DNA of 21,543 nucleotides, from the NCBI GenBank assembly GCA_934691725.1, contig CAKUTF010000043.1, forward strand, positions 1 through 21,543, read 5' to 3'. This stretch comes from an uncultured Fibrobacter sp. (GTDB lineage Bacteria; Fibrobacterota; Fibrobacteria; Fibrobacterales; Fibrobacteraceae). A program made the translations under genes and the position numbers. A model generated the notes under the pieces. It made no database searches, was not told the DNA's origin, and saw nothing but the letters and a program-made list of their open reading frames with translations. Numbering within the stretch: the first letter of the stretch is position 1; each line of letters starts with the position of its first letter. Positions 7,314 to 13,872 of this stretch are shown here, piece by piece.

Positions 7314-7332
7314 AAATCTAAAACTTAGATTT
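7314..7332. promoter_or_regulatory. 8-bp inverted repeat just upstream of the NIF3-family start
   Basis: AAATCTAA-AAC-TTAGATTT is a perfect dyad ending 6 nt before the ATG at 7339. As DNA it could be an operator; as RNA it would place a small hairpin over the ribosome-binding region. Confidence 0.35.
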
Positions 7333-7338
7333 GGGAAG

Positions 7339-8100
7339 ATGAAACTGCAGGATTTTTCAAATTGGCTTTCCGGACTGCTCGAACCGGAAGCTTTCCAGGA
7401 TTTTTGTGTCGATGGGCTTTGCGTCGAGGCTTCTTCCGAGGTTTCGCGCGTGGTGACCGGGGTGAGCTTTCGGGATAGTCTTATCGAGAAGGCGATTGCG
7501 GAAGGCGCGGACTGCATTATCGTGCACCATCCGAACGGCTTCTGGAAAAACGAACCGAAAATCCCGGTGGGGCGTTACGGAAAACGGCTGTCGAAGCTTT
7601 TCCGCCATGGGATATCCCTCTACGGATTCCACTTGCCGCTCGACGGGCACCCGGAAATCGGGAACAACGCCCTGATTGCGAAAGCGATGCGGATGCGCGT
7701 CGTGCAAGGCTTTATGCGGGAAGGCGAACGGACGGTCGGCGTTATCGCGGAGACGGAACGGCCTCTTTCCCGGGGCGAATTTCTGGAACTTGCCGGGAAA
7801 GCCTTTGCGCATGGCGTACAACATTCCCTGATGTTTGGCGCGGAAAGGATTTGCCGGGTGGCGATATGCAGCGGAAGCGGCGCAAGCGGCATCGAAGAAG
7901 CGATAAGCCTTGGCGCGGATGCGTTTGTTACGGGAGAGATCAAGGAGTCCGTTCCGATCGCTTGCGAGGAACTGGGCTTTAACCTGATTAGCTGCGGGCA
8001 CCACCGGACGGAAATTTTCGGCGTGCGGGCCTTGGCGAAAAAAATTGAGGAAGATTTGCGCATCCCCGCAGAGTTCGTCGATCTGGACAATCCGGTTTAG
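7339..8100 (+). CDS. NIF3/YbgI-family dinuclear-metal protein
   Basis: This 253-aa cytoplasmic protein belongs to the NIF3-like family (annotated in databases as GTP cyclohydrolase I type 2 homologue; real function debated). Metal-ligand positions are recognisable: IIVHHPNGFW (His63-His64), HLPLDGHPE (Asp102), and CGHHRTEIFGV near the C-terminus (His221/His222, Glu225). Length fits the short, single-domain form. The ATG at 7339 is chosen because family homology begins there; GGGAAG immediately precedes it, too close for a classic ribosome site, and an in-frame ATG at 7267 would add a 24-residue extension unlike the family. The gene is divergent from metK and convergent with the 8108 lipoprotein, with only 7 bp between the two stop codons and no visible terminator. 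Confidence 0.88.
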   Translation: MKLQDFSNWLSGLLEPEAFQDFCVDGLCVEASSEVSRVVTGVSFRDSLIEKAIAEGADCIIVHHPNGFWKNEPKIPVGRYGKRLSKLFRHGISLYGFHLPLDGHPEIGNNALIAKAMRMRVVQGFMREGERTVGVIAETERPLSRGEFLELAGKAFAHGVQHSLMFGAERICRVAICSGSGASGIEEAISLGADAFVTGEIKESVPIACEELGFNLISCGHHRTEIFGVRALAKKIEEDLRIPAEFVDLDNPV

Positions 8101-8107
8101 GGAAAAG

Positions 8108-8695
8108 TCACTTACCCTTGTGCGTGAGAAAGTCAAAATCTTCGCAGGAAAGTTTTTCTAGGCGGTTTCCCATCGCCTGGTTGCGTGTCCGGTCGTTTCC
8201 GAGTTTTTCGGGAATGCGGAAACAGTATTCGTATTCGGTTCCCGCGTCGGTCGGGATGGTGAGCCGGAACGCCCGGATGCGGTTCTCGCGTTTCTTTTCC
8301 TTGCCCAGGTAGCCTTCGTGGTATTCGTAGCGGTTCGGGATTTTTTTCAGCCGAGCGTTCTGGTCAAACCGGATGTCCTTCGTAATCTGGCCGGAAAGCT
8401 CGATCGGATAGTTTCCCGGTATGCGCAGCTCCATCTTCTCTTCGGCGAAAACGATTTTGGCGTCCTTGGGATTCACCAGGTAGCGTTCCTTGGGAATATT
8501 CCGGTAGGACTTGAACCGGACTACGCGTACGCCGCAGAGTTCGCGCATATCGGGCTGGGCGACAAAGTCTATGTCCCGGCAGGCGGGCGGCATATTCTCG
8601 GGCATGGCCAGGTCCTTGCCGTCGGAAGTCCCTCCGCAGGAACACAGGATGAACAGGACAAAACTCAACAGAACAGGCAATGCGCTAAATCTCAT
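8108..8695 (-). CDS. Predicted lipoprotein, unknown function
   Basis: This is a 195-aa protein with a lipoprotein signal: hydrophobic residues 5-17, then lipobox LCSC with Cys20. The mature part begins with GGTSDGKD and contains four more Cys (39, 54, 157, 184), possibly paired in the periplasm. No recognised domain; the middle (about 75-125) alternates charged and hydrophobic residues as in a beta-rich fold. The ATG at 8695 has no Shine-Dalgarno sequence, but a TATATT box lies 7 nt upstream, so the message may be leaderless. It overlaps no neighbour and is divergent from exonuclease III. Confidence 0.75.
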   Translation of the reverse strand: MRFSALPVLLSFVLFILCSCGGTSDGKDLAMPENMPPACRDIDFVAQPDMRELCGVRVVRFKSYRNIPKERYLVNPKDAKIVFAEEKMELRIPGNYPIELSGQITKDIRFDQNARLKKIPNRYEYHEGYLGKEKKRENRIRAFRLTIPTDAGTEYEYCFRIPEKLGNDRTRNQAMGNRLEKLSCEDFDFLTHKGK

Positions 8696-8702
8696 GTTTT
8701 AG

Positions 8703-8732
8703 AATATAAATTCAAGACCTGCAAAAAGTCGA
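8703..8732 (-). promoter_or_regulatory. Promoter for a possibly leaderless lipoprotein gene
   Basis: On the minus strand TCGACT (8732-8727) and TATATT (8708-8703) are 18 bp apart. Only 7 nt separate the -10 box from the ATG at 8695, leaving no room for a leader. Confidence 0.45.
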
Positions 8733-8859
8733 TGAAATCGGAAAATCTTTTGAATTTTGCCTTTTTCTGGGCGTGTTTCGGCCCACAGACTTGATTTCTG
8801 TCATATCACGGCTTTTGACTTAACTATTTTTGAACGGGAATTTCCTTTTGGAGATATAC

Positions 8860-9663
8860 ATGCGCATTTACAGCTGGAATGTAAACGGAATCCGCTCTGC
8901 GGAAAAGAAAGGCTTTGGCGACTGGTTCGGAAAGACTAGGCCGGAAGTCCTCTGCCTGCAAGAAGTTCGCGCCGAGGCGGAACAGGTTCCGGAATATCTC
9001 CGTGCGCCGGAAGGCTATTTCTGTTACTGGAATCCCAGCCAAAGGAAAAAGGGCTACAGCGGCACGGCGGTGCTGAGCCAAATTGAACCCGATGCGGTGG
9101 AGTACGGTTTCGGCATCGACGAGTTTGACGAGGAAGGGCGGGTCGTGCAGCTGGTCTTTCCGGACTGGGTTTTGAATTCCGTCTATTTTCCGAACGGAGG
9201 CCAGGGCGAGGAACGTGTCGATTACAAGCTGCGGTTTTACGATGCGTTCTTGGATAATTGCATGGGATGGCTCAAGCGGGGACGCCATGTGGTGACGCTC
9301 GGTGATTACAACACTTGCCATACGGAAATGGACATTGCGCGTCCAAAGGAAAACGAGAATGTCAGCGGATTCCTTCCGGTTGAACGGGCGTGGCTCGACA
9401 AGTACATCGCTGCGGGGTTCGAAGATACTTTTCGGACGCTTCATCCGGGACTTTCCGGTGCTTACACCTGGTGGTCGAACCGGGCGAATGCCCGGGAAAG
9501 GAATGTCGGCTGGCGGATCGACTATGCCTTTGTGGATGCTGGGCTTGCCAAAAACGTGACAGGGGCGGACATCCATTCGGATGTCTTAGGCTCGGACCAT
9601 TGCCCGATAAGCGTGGATTTGGAACTCCCGTTCCCGCCGGTGGAGCAGATCGCGGACGAGTAG
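8860..9663 (+). CDS. xth: Exonuclease III (AP endonuclease family)
   Basis: This 267-aa DNA-repair enzyme cleaves at abasic sites and degrades 3' ends. The catalytic set of the exonuclease/endonuclease/phosphatase fold is complete: WNVNG with Asn7, LQEVR with Glu35, NSVYFPNGG with Tyr109, LGDYNT with Asp149 and Asn151, and GSDHCP with Asp246-His247. GDYN at the active site replaces the more usual GDWN or GDFN. Length matches E. coli ExoIII (268 aa). GGAG at 8850-8853 and the family N-terminus MRIYSWNVNG fix the start at 8860; an in-frame TTG at 8830 is rejected. It appears monocistronic, ending at the terminator at 9686. Confidence 0.95.
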   Translation: MRIYSWNVNGIRSAEKKGFGDWFGKTRPEVLCLQEVRAEAEQVPEYLRAPEGYFCYWNPSQRKKGYSGTAVLSQIEPDAVEYGFGIDEFDEEGRVVQLVFPDWVLNSVYFPNGGQGEERVDYKLRFYDAFLDNCMGWLKRGRHVVTLGDYNTCHTEMDIARPKENENVSGFLPVERAWLDKYIAAGFEDTFRTLHPGLSGAYTWWSNRANARERNVGWRIDYAFVDAGLAKNVTGADIHSDVLGSDHCPISVDLELPFPPVEQIADE

Positions 9664-9685
9664 GAATTTTTTACGGGAAAAGAAA

Positions 9686-9715
9686 GAGGCGAAGTTTGAA
9701 TAATTTCGCCTTTTG
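9686..9715 (+). terminator. Terminator of the exonuclease III gene
   Basis: GGCGAA and TTCGCC pair across a ~10-nt loop and run into TTTTGT, 23 nt after the stop codon. Confidence 0.75.
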
Positions 9716-9817
9716 TCATATTTTGTCAAAACAAGGTTTTAAATTGTTCCTGAAACAATCGAATATGGATTCCTGCATGGGCAGGCGGGCATTCGCGCGG
9801 ATGTCCGCTTGCTTTTT
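9716..9817 (+). other. Short non-coding segment ending in a second strong terminator
   Basis: After the first terminator there are ~65 AT-rich bases, including the dyad ATTGTT-CCTGA-AACAAT (9744-9760), then a 14-bp stem with some G-U pairs (GCAGGCGGGCATTC with GGATGTCCGCTTGC, GCGC loop, 9781-9812) followed by T7. A plus-strand terminator here has no gene of its own, so a small RNA or a back-up terminator is possible. Confidence 0.4.
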
Positions 9818-10285
9818 TTAATTGCTAGACGCTTCCGTATTCTGTTGTTGGATTTGAACCGGATAGGCGCCAGTCCAGTCGATGTAGTTTTCATGGTATT
9901 GGGGGCGGATGGCGGTGATTGTCAGCGTGCAGGATGTCGCGTTGACATTTGCCAGCGTTACCAGGAAAAGCCGGCTGTCCTGTTCGTTGGATGCCAGGGT
10001 GAAAACTTCCGAATCGTAGATTTTGTAGCCGTTGTCGCAAGAAAGCGAGTAATCCATCGTGAAACTCGGCAGCTTGAAATCCCGGGTGTTTTTCACGACT
10101 AGGTTTACCCATTGGCCGTTTGTTCCGTTAAAGTAGGCATCGACGATTTGGAGGTCTTCGCCCGGGGTGATGGTGAAGACGGAACGATCTGGCGATACGG
10201 ATGACTTGGAACAACCGACGAGGATTGCGAATAGTGAGACGCAGAGAATCGTTTTTTTGGACAAAAAAAAGTTTTGATTCGGCAT
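9818..10285 (-). CDS. Predicted lipoprotein, unknown function
   Basis: This is a 155-aa protein starting at an ATG preceded by a perfect AAAGGAGG on the minus strand; the longer open frame to 10396 lacks a ribosome site. The signal has a Lys-Lys head, a hydrophobic core and lipobox LVGC with Cys25. The mature part (about 30-150) is rich in Thr, Ser, Asn and alternating hydrophobics and carries one Cys pair (105 and 141 by approximate count), suggesting a small Ig-like or beta-sandwich fold. The tail is Gln/Asn/Ser rich. It is anchored outside the inner membrane; no known family is recognised. It stands alone, upstream of the long repeat region. Confidence 0.75.
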   Translation of the reverse strand: MPNQNFFLSKKTILCVSLFAILVGCSKSSVSPDRSVFTITPGEDLQIVDAYFNGTNGQWVNLVVKNTRDFKLPSFTMDYSLSCDNGYKIYDSEVFTLASNEQDSRLFLVTLANVNATSCTLTITAIRPQYHENYIDWTGAYPVQIQQQNTEASSN

Positions 10286-10369
10286 GGCTTCCTCCTTTGG
10301 AAAGGACATGTTAAAAGTAAAAAAAAATAATGACAGAATTTGACATTGAAAACGTTGGGAGGGAATTTT

Positions 10370-10404
10370 CTTTCGCGTCGGCCCCAGGGTCCTCATCCCG
10401 CAGA
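10370..10404. repeat. Detached 35-bp piece of the 180-bp tRNA-linked repeat
   Basis: These 35 bases are identical to 10912-10946 and 11092-11126. Directly after, the sequence switches to the heptad mosaic (10402 on), and the first full 180-bp unit starts at 10775. The layout is as if the mosaic had been inserted into an older repeat unit. Confidence 0.8.
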
Positions 10405-10774
10405 CGCCTAAGCTTAGTGGACAGTGGTCAGTGTGCAGTGGCTAGTGGTCAGGACCGCTGAGATATAAGCTTTGGGAGGCGGTACGAGGGACACGGTGCG
10501 ATGTCATTCCCCGGCTTGACCGGGGAATCCCTTTTCAGATAAGGGATTTGACAGGCTAGCGAGCTTGTCGAGCTATTCAGAGCTTTGTTGAGAGAATTTA
10601 GAGCTTATAGAAATAGTGGACGTCTAGGTTTAGGGAGTAGGGAACAGGGATTGGGGATTAGTCCGCGGACGCCTAAGCTTAGTGGTCAGAACTGCAAACG
10701 TCTAGACTTTTGGGAAGCGGAAAGTGCGATATGGTACGATGTCATTCCCGTACTCCGACGCATATGAAAGGTTC
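10402..10774 (-). repeat. Mosaic intergenic repeat, copy 2 (inverted orientation)
   Basis: Read on the minus strand it shows the same order as copies 1 and 3. Elements in plus coordinates: heptad array 10413-10454 (words ending AGTG); hairpin ATTCCCCGG-CTTGA-CCGGGGAAT (10506-10528); block gacaggctagcgagcttgtcgagct (10550-10574); heptad arrays 10578-10619 and 10629-10663; and cgtcTAgac-type words near 10623, 10672 and 10701. At 10726-10750 a half of a second hairpin block (GATGTCATTCCCGTACTCC) is present. It contains no gene. Confidence 0.85.
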
Positions 10775-11181
10775 TAAAAAGAAGAACATTTGCATGTTCT
10801 TCTTAATCGGAATAGCGGGATAGGACGCCCGCGTCACGTTGTTCCGCGTTCGCCCTTCGTGTTCTCGCTTTGCTCGAATCCCGCTCTCGCTAGTGTTCGC
10901 TCCGCTCACCGCTTTCGCGTCGGCCCCAGGGTCCTCATCCCGCAGAAGTACAAATAAAAAGAAGAACATTTGCATGTTCTTCTTAATCGGAATAGCGGGA
11001 TAGGACGCCCGCGTCACGTTGTTCCGCGTTCGCCCTTCGTGTTCTCGCTTTGCTCGAATCCCGCTCTCGCTAGTGTTCGCTCCGCTCACCGCTTTCGCGT
11101 CGGCCCCAGGGTCCTCATCCCGCAGAAGTACAAATAAAAAGAAGAACATTTGCATGTTCTTCTTAATCGGAATAGCGGGAT
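10775..11181. repeat. 180-bp exact tandem repeat (2.26 copies) ending inside tRNA-Pro
   Basis: Units 10775-10954 and 10955-11134 appear identical base for base, and a third, partial unit (11135-11181) runs into the tRNA gene. Each unit contains, on the minus strand, the last 15 nt of the tRNA, its terminator hairpin, then ~130 bp of non-coding sequence. Minus-strand frames spanning the units are by-products of the repetition. Confidence 0.95.
11136..11164 (-). terminator. Terminator of tRNA-Pro
   Basis: On the minus strand AAGAAGAACAT-GCAA-ATGTTCTTCTT is a perfect 11-bp stem followed by TTT. It begins 3 nt after the tRNA end. Identical copies lie at 10776-10804 and 10956-10984 because they are within the 180-bp tandem units. 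Confidence 0.9.
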
Positions 11182-11240
11182 TCGGACCCACGACCTCTTG
11201 CTCCCGAAGCAAGCGCTCTACCAGGCTGAGCTATATTCCG
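11167..11240 (-). tRNA. tRNA-Pro (anticodon CGG)
   Basis: The 74-nt cloverleaf has acceptor strands CGGAATA and TATTCCG plus discriminator A, D-arm GCTC...GAGC with AGCCTGGTA loop, anticodon stem CTTGC/GCAAG with loop TTCGGGA (anticodon CGG, reading CCG), and T-arm GTGGG/CCCGC with loop TCCGAAT. CCA is not encoded. The 3' 15 nt are repeated twice downstream in the 180-bp tandem units. Confidence 0.95.
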
Positions 11241-11300
11241 GGGACGCACCTATTTTAGAAAAATTTTGGCGAGTTCGCAAGGGGAAAATGTAAAATTATT

Positions 11301-11771
11301 TCATTTTCGTCTTCTGTCGCGCGGAATGACGCAGAAAGTATTGCCCTTTCCGATTTTCATGATGCTCGAACCGGAATTGTTCGGTTCGGTTTTGTAAAAC
11401 AGCACGCGGTGGCGCCAGACTGTCGCGACTTTCCTGTCGATGATGTGCTTGACATTGCCGTATTCCGGGTTTCCGCCGCCGTGGATGATGCGGAGAACGG
11501 ATAACCCTGCGCGCGCCATTCCGTCCATCAGGTTTTCGACAGCCGTCGCGGCTTCGTCGGCGACATAGCCGTGTAGGTCGATTTCCTCTTCGGGTTCCGG
11601 GAAGTTCCACGCCGCCGGGTTCTTGCGGGGCTTTTTGAACTTGCTCGCCTGGGAGCGCTGCTTTTCTTCTTCGCGCTTTTCCGCTTCGATGGCGAAGTCC
11701 TTGTCCTCTAGCGGGTGGCGGTCCATCCATTCGAGCTGGAGTTTCTCGTTTTCGGTCATTTCGTCGTTCAT
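11301..11771 (-). CDS. Smr-domain protein
   Basis: This is a 156-aa cytoplasmic protein. Residues 1-60 are charged and probably disordered (Glu/Lys/Arg-rich linker). The Smr domain follows, with IDLHG at 64-68 and the HGGGNPEYG loop at 97-105, then a C-terminal part resembling the catalytic end of MutS2-type Smr nucleases. Stand-alone Smr proteins are DNA or RNA endonucleases; recent work links some to ribosome rescue by mRNA cleavage. ATG at 11771 has AAGGAG upstream, inside the acyltransferase gene, and overlaps that gene's TGA as ATGA, so translation is coupled. The longer in-frame start at 11813 has no ribosome site. It is the last gene of the envelope operon. Confidence 0.88.
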   Translation of the reverse strand: MNDEMTENEKLQLEWMDRHPLEDKDFAIEAEKREEEKQRSQASKFKKPRKNPAAWNFPEPEEEIDLHGYVADEAATAVENLMDGMARAGLSVLRIIHGGGNPEYGNVKHIIDRKVATVWRHRVLFYKTEPNNSGSSIMKIGKGNTFCVIPRDRRRK

Positions 11772-12595
11772 GTTTCTCCTTGGGTAAAGTTTCGGTGGTA
11801 ATTCCAAGTCCATTCATCGGGGTGCTCGGAAATCCATGCGGATATTTCGCTTGCGATGGCGTCTGTCGTCCGTTCCGGGTTGGACCTTGGCGGATAGAAT
11901 GTTTCGAATCGGACGGTATGCCCGGCTTTCGAACGGAAAATGCGGAATGTCACGATGCCCGCTCCCATCGATTGGACTTTGAGCGGCAGCCGTAAAAAAA
12001 GCTCGGCGGGCTTTCCCAAAATCTGGACGGGGTTTCCTCGGCTGTCGGTTGCCTGATCGACGAGCATCGCGAGGACGCCCTTGTTCTTGAAAAAATCCCG
12101 AATCGTCCGGGATACGGAACCTGTTTCGCGTTCTTCGAGCCCCGGGGCTTTTCGGATGTCGTGCAAAATCTGCGTAAGTGCCTTATTCCTGAAGCTGTGT
12201 GTAAAAAGATAGACGTGATTCGAGTAGCGCGTGAGAATCCGGTGCATGATTTCAAAAGCGCCTTGGTGGATGCCCATCGCGACGACGGGAATTCCATTTG
12301 CGAGAGGTCCGCGAATGATGTCTTCTCGCTCGAAGCGAACCTTTTGGATTGCTCTCGGCAAGCGGCAAAGATAGCGCAGCGAATCCAGATAATTTATGTA
12401 CAACGAGTAAAAGACTTTTCTCGGGGATGTTTTCCTGTCTAGCCCGGTCGCTTCAAGATGTTTCTTCACGCGTCCCCAAGCTCTTTTCCTGTGCGACAGG
12501 CTGTATATCGGATAGATGATTTCAAACAAAATAAGCTCGAACGGCTTCGGCATGTAGAGAAGCGCCTGGAGAATTATTTTGTACGCAATCCGCAT
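11768..12595 (-). CDS. LpxL/HtrB-like lipid A (or glycerolipid) acyltransferase
   Basis: This 275-aa protein resembles the lysophospholipid-acyltransferase superfamily branch that adds secondary acyl chains to lipid A. The catalytic H(x4)E motif is HQGAFE (His110, Glu115), the second block AMLVDQATDSRGNPV begins near residue 176, and the C-terminal PDEWTWNYHRNF corresponds to the conserved end of LpxL proteins. The N-terminus (residues 5-33) is hydrophobic, fitting a membrane anchor facing the cytoplasm. The start at 12595 has only a weak ribosome site; Met15 is an alternative. It lies 35 bp after the UAP1-like gene and overlaps the Smr gene by 4 bp. Which lipid it acylates is not settled by sequence alone. 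Confidence 0.82.
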   Translation of the reverse strand: MRIAYKIILQALLYMPKPFELILFEIIYPIYSLSHRKRAWGRVKKHLEATGLDRKTSPRKVFYSLYINYLDSLRYLCRLPRAIQKVRFEREDIIRGPLANGIPVVAMGIHQGAFEIMHRILTRYSNHVYLFTHSFRNKALTQILHDIRKAPGLEERETGSVSRTIRDFFKNKGVLAMLVDQATDSRGNPVQILGKPAELFLRLPLKVQSMGAGIVTFRIFRSKAGHTVRFETFYPPRSNPERTTDAIASEISAWISEHPDEWTWNYHRNFTQGET

Positions 12596-12630
12596 GGCGT
12601 TTTACACAAATTAAGTTCGAATCTCTGGGC

Positions 12631-13872
12631 TCAGCTTTCGGAAAATTCGAAGATGCCGCGCCCGAGTTCCCGCTTAAAGACTTCCTCGGAAAGATTTTCT
12701 CCGGCGTAAGTCAGCCGGGGAGAAATTTCGTAGTACTTTCCCGGCTTTACTTCGACCTTTGCCTTTTCGAGCCAGTAGCGGTGAAGCTTTCCGAGCATCT
12801 TGCGGGCGGACTTGGGGGAATCGCTTCCATTTGCATTCTTGATCGGGGCGAATTCGTCTTCGCGTTCTACGCCGTAGGGGAGAACCTTTCCGAGAAGCGG
12901 AAAGGCGTCGAGCAGGAACTGTTCGAACTTATAGCAGCCTTCAACGCCGTTTACCTTTTTCCGGGCGACATGCCAGGGAAGTTCCTGGGTGGATATTTTG
13001 CGGAGAGCGTCCATGCGGAATACGTACATTCCCGTGTTGCCGCCGTCGTATTCGAGCGAACCGTCGGGAAGCCTTGCCGTGCGGAGATCTTCGGAAATGT
13101 CCGAGTATTCGAGGACCGCGGGTTTCGAATTCCGGTAGGCGAAAATCCCGATTTTTTCATCGGGCGTTAATTTGTGTACAACCTTTGCCGCACAGGGCGC
13201 AATTCCGTTTGCGGCGAGAGCTCCGACAAAAGCCGGGTCGCACATCTTGACCAGCGCGTTGTCGATGTTGTGCAAAAAGACGAACCGTACGCCTTTTTCG
13301 ACTAGCCAGGCGAGAGTTCCGCTCAGGGCCAGCGCCCGGAAGCATCCGCCGTTTCCGTCCGGGACTTCGACGAAGTTTCCGTTTTCATCCCTGAGCGGCG
13401 TGCCGTCGGGTTTTAACGTGCAGAGCATTCCCTGGTTGAAGAATCGGACGTAGTCCCGGTTGTATCCGAAGTAGGAATGTTCCTCGAAATGCTCGACGGT
13501 CGCTTTGCGGTTTAAGGGCGATGTCATGATGGCCCAGGGAATCGGCTTTCCCGCCTTTGCGCCCAGGTTCATGAGACGCCGTGCCTGCAAGCGGAAGAGT
13601 GTCGCGTGGCTGGGAAGTCCGAAGTCGTAAGCACCTTTCGGACCGTCGAATCCTAGCCGCGAACCTTGGCCTCCGGCGAGCGAGAACGCGGCGACCGCAC
13701 CCTGCTTTAAAAGGAGATTGCCCGTTTCGAGGAAAAATTCAAGCCGCCTGTCTTCCGAGGCGAGCGTGAACGGCATGGGACGAATCTTGTCGTCTGTCTT
13801 GGGTGTTGCGGGGTTTTCTTTCGAAAATTTGGCGTAGAGCTTTTGGACTAGGGAAAGATCGGGGGTTGGCAT
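12631..13872 (-). CDS. UAP1-like UDP-sugar pyrophosphorylase (UDPGP family)
   Basis: This 413-aa cytoplasmic nucleotidyltransferase uses UTP and a sugar-1-phosphate, most likely GlcNAc-1-phosphate, to make the UDP-sugar. The signature LAGGQGSRLGFDGPKGAYDFG begins at 65, matching eukaryotic UAP1 LAGGQGTRLG...PKG; PDGNGG, HNIDNALVKMCDP, GGNTGMYVF and EDEFAPIKNANGSDSP follow in the family order. It is not GlmU-like: no left-handed beta-helix acetyltransferase domain is present. Its start ATG overlaps the TGA of mraY by one base (TGATG), so the two are coupled. Placement after mraY suggests it feeds UDP-GlcNAc or UDP-GalNAc to envelope synthesis. Confidence 0.88.
   Translation of the reverse strand: MPTPDLSLVQKLYAKFSKENPATPKTDDKIRPMPFTLASEDRRLEFFLETGNLLLKQGAVAAFSLAGGQGSRLGFDGPKGAYDFGLPSHATLFRLQARRLMNLGAKAGKPIPWAIMTSPLNRKATVEHFEEHSYFGYNRDYVRFFNQGMLCTLKPDGTPLRDENGNFVEVPDGNGGCFRALALSGTLAWLVEKGVRFVFLHNIDNALVKMCDPAFVGALAANGIAPCAAKVVHKLTPDEKIGIFAYRNSKPAVLEYSDISEDLRTARLPDGSLEYDGGNTGMYVFRMDALRKISTQELPWHVARKKVNGVEGCYKFEQFLLDAFPLLGKVLPYGVEREDEFAPIKNANGSDSPKSARKMLGKLHRYWLEKAKVEVKPGKYYEISPRLTYAGENLSEEVFKRELGRGIFEFSES

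Noticed and set aside
7222..7338. SAM riboswitch in front of metK
   Set aside because: The leader is too short and lacks the multi-helix core; only a single 10-bp dyad is present.
10742..11212. 156-aa minus-strand frame through the tandem repeat and tRNA
   Set aside because: It translates the 180-bp repeat twice and includes tRNA and terminator sequence; it remains open only because 180 is divisible by 3.
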